The notes under the pieces are model-generated. The model did not search any database. It saw nothing but the letters and a program-made list of their open reading frames with translations, and was not told the origin of the DNA. From contig JAKEHF010000077.1 of NCBI GenBank assembly GCA_022615295.1, forward strand, positions 1 through 5,903: a DNA stretch of 5,903 nucleotides. The letters are read 5' to 3'. Made by a program: the position numbers and the translations under genes. Source of the DNA: Actinomycetota bacterium. Its GTDB lineage: Bacteria; Actinomycetota; Acidimicrobiia; Spongiisociales; ZC4RG35. Position 1 is the first letter of the stretch. The number at the start of each line of letters is the position of its first letter. Shown piece after piece: positions 5,770 to 5,903 of the stretch.

Positions 5770-5903
5770 GAAGAGGACGACCAACCCTATGGCTGCTGGC
5801 CGCACTCGCGCTTGCAGTCGCAGCCTGCACCGCCGGCGAGGGCACCCCGACGACCGTCGCCGAGGAACCCGCCACAACTGTAGAGATGACGGACGAGGGC
5901 CTC
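5766..5903 (+). CDS. Secreted lipoprotein, N-terminal part, cut by window edge
   Basis: The first 46 codons are present. MRRGRPTLWLLAALALAVAAC is a textbook lipoprotein signal peptide: basic n-region (RRGR), hydrophobic core (about 7-18) and lipobox VAAC with Cys21 as the lipidated residue. A Thr/Glu/Ala-rich flexible linker follows (TAGEGTPTTVAEEPATTVEMTDEGL). The mature protein would be anchored to the outer face of the membrane. The start ATG has a moderate purine-rich AAAGGG 5 nt upstream. Position after a SigK/RskA pair and a matching promoter suggests a target of that sigma factor. In mycobacteria the comparable targets include the fasciclin-domain proteins MPT70 and MPT83, but no fasciclin sequence is visible yet in this fragment, so the domain is unassigned. 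Confidence 0.8.
   Translation, partial: MRRGRPTLWLLAALALAVAACTAGEGTPTTVAEEPATTVEMTDEGL

Overview
The window is high-GC, densely packed DNA from an actinobacterium. Four things point there: a CysA2/CysA3-type thiosulfate sulfurtransferase, the start of an F420-type luciferase-like oxidoreductase, a BTAD/AfsR-type giant regulator, and a SigK/RskA-type ECF sigma/anti-sigma pair. The mix suggests an Acidimicrobiia-like or other non-model actinobacterial lineage. That placement is inference, because there is no rRNA or other marker here.

Layout. Positions 1-1165 are read on the minus strand. A complete two-domain rhodanese (317-1165) is followed, 57 nt downstream and in the same frame, by the N-terminus of a luciferase-like monooxygenase that runs off the left edge (259 to 1). 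A 97-bp divergent spacer (1166-1262) carries three GGGT-centred direct repeats with an exact 11-bp pitch. From 1263 everything reads on the plus strand: a 999-aa OmpR-HTH/BTAD/STAND-ATPase/TPR regulator (1263-4262), an ECF sigma factor (4316-4948), its membrane anti-sigma factor overlapping it by 8 nt (4941-5600), and a secreted lipoprotein that runs off the right edge (5766 onward). The longest stretch without a protein gene is the 165 bp before the lipoprotein. It is not empty: it holds a weak hairpin, a candidate promoter, a perfect palindrome and a possible 13-codon leader ORF.

How the genes fit together. The most informative signal is a bipartite motif, CCAAWCCGG-N13-RCGAATC, that occurs twice with identical spacing: just before the sigma-factor ATG and in front of the lipoprotein gene. 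It resembles the CCATCC / CCGAAT promoters I recall for mycobacterial SigK. The simplest reading is a self-contained circuit. The ECF sigma factor transcribes its own operon, apparently as a leaderless message starting at ATG 4316, and a neighbouring envelope lipoprotein gene, while the transmembrane zinc-type anti-sigma factor restrains it. The large BTAD regulator just upstream may feed into the same circuit by read-through. The sigma factor has no cysteine, whereas the anti-sigma factor carries an HxxxCxxC motif, so any thiol sensing would lie in the anti-sigma factor, unlike the M. tuberculosis SigK/RskA pair as I recall it.
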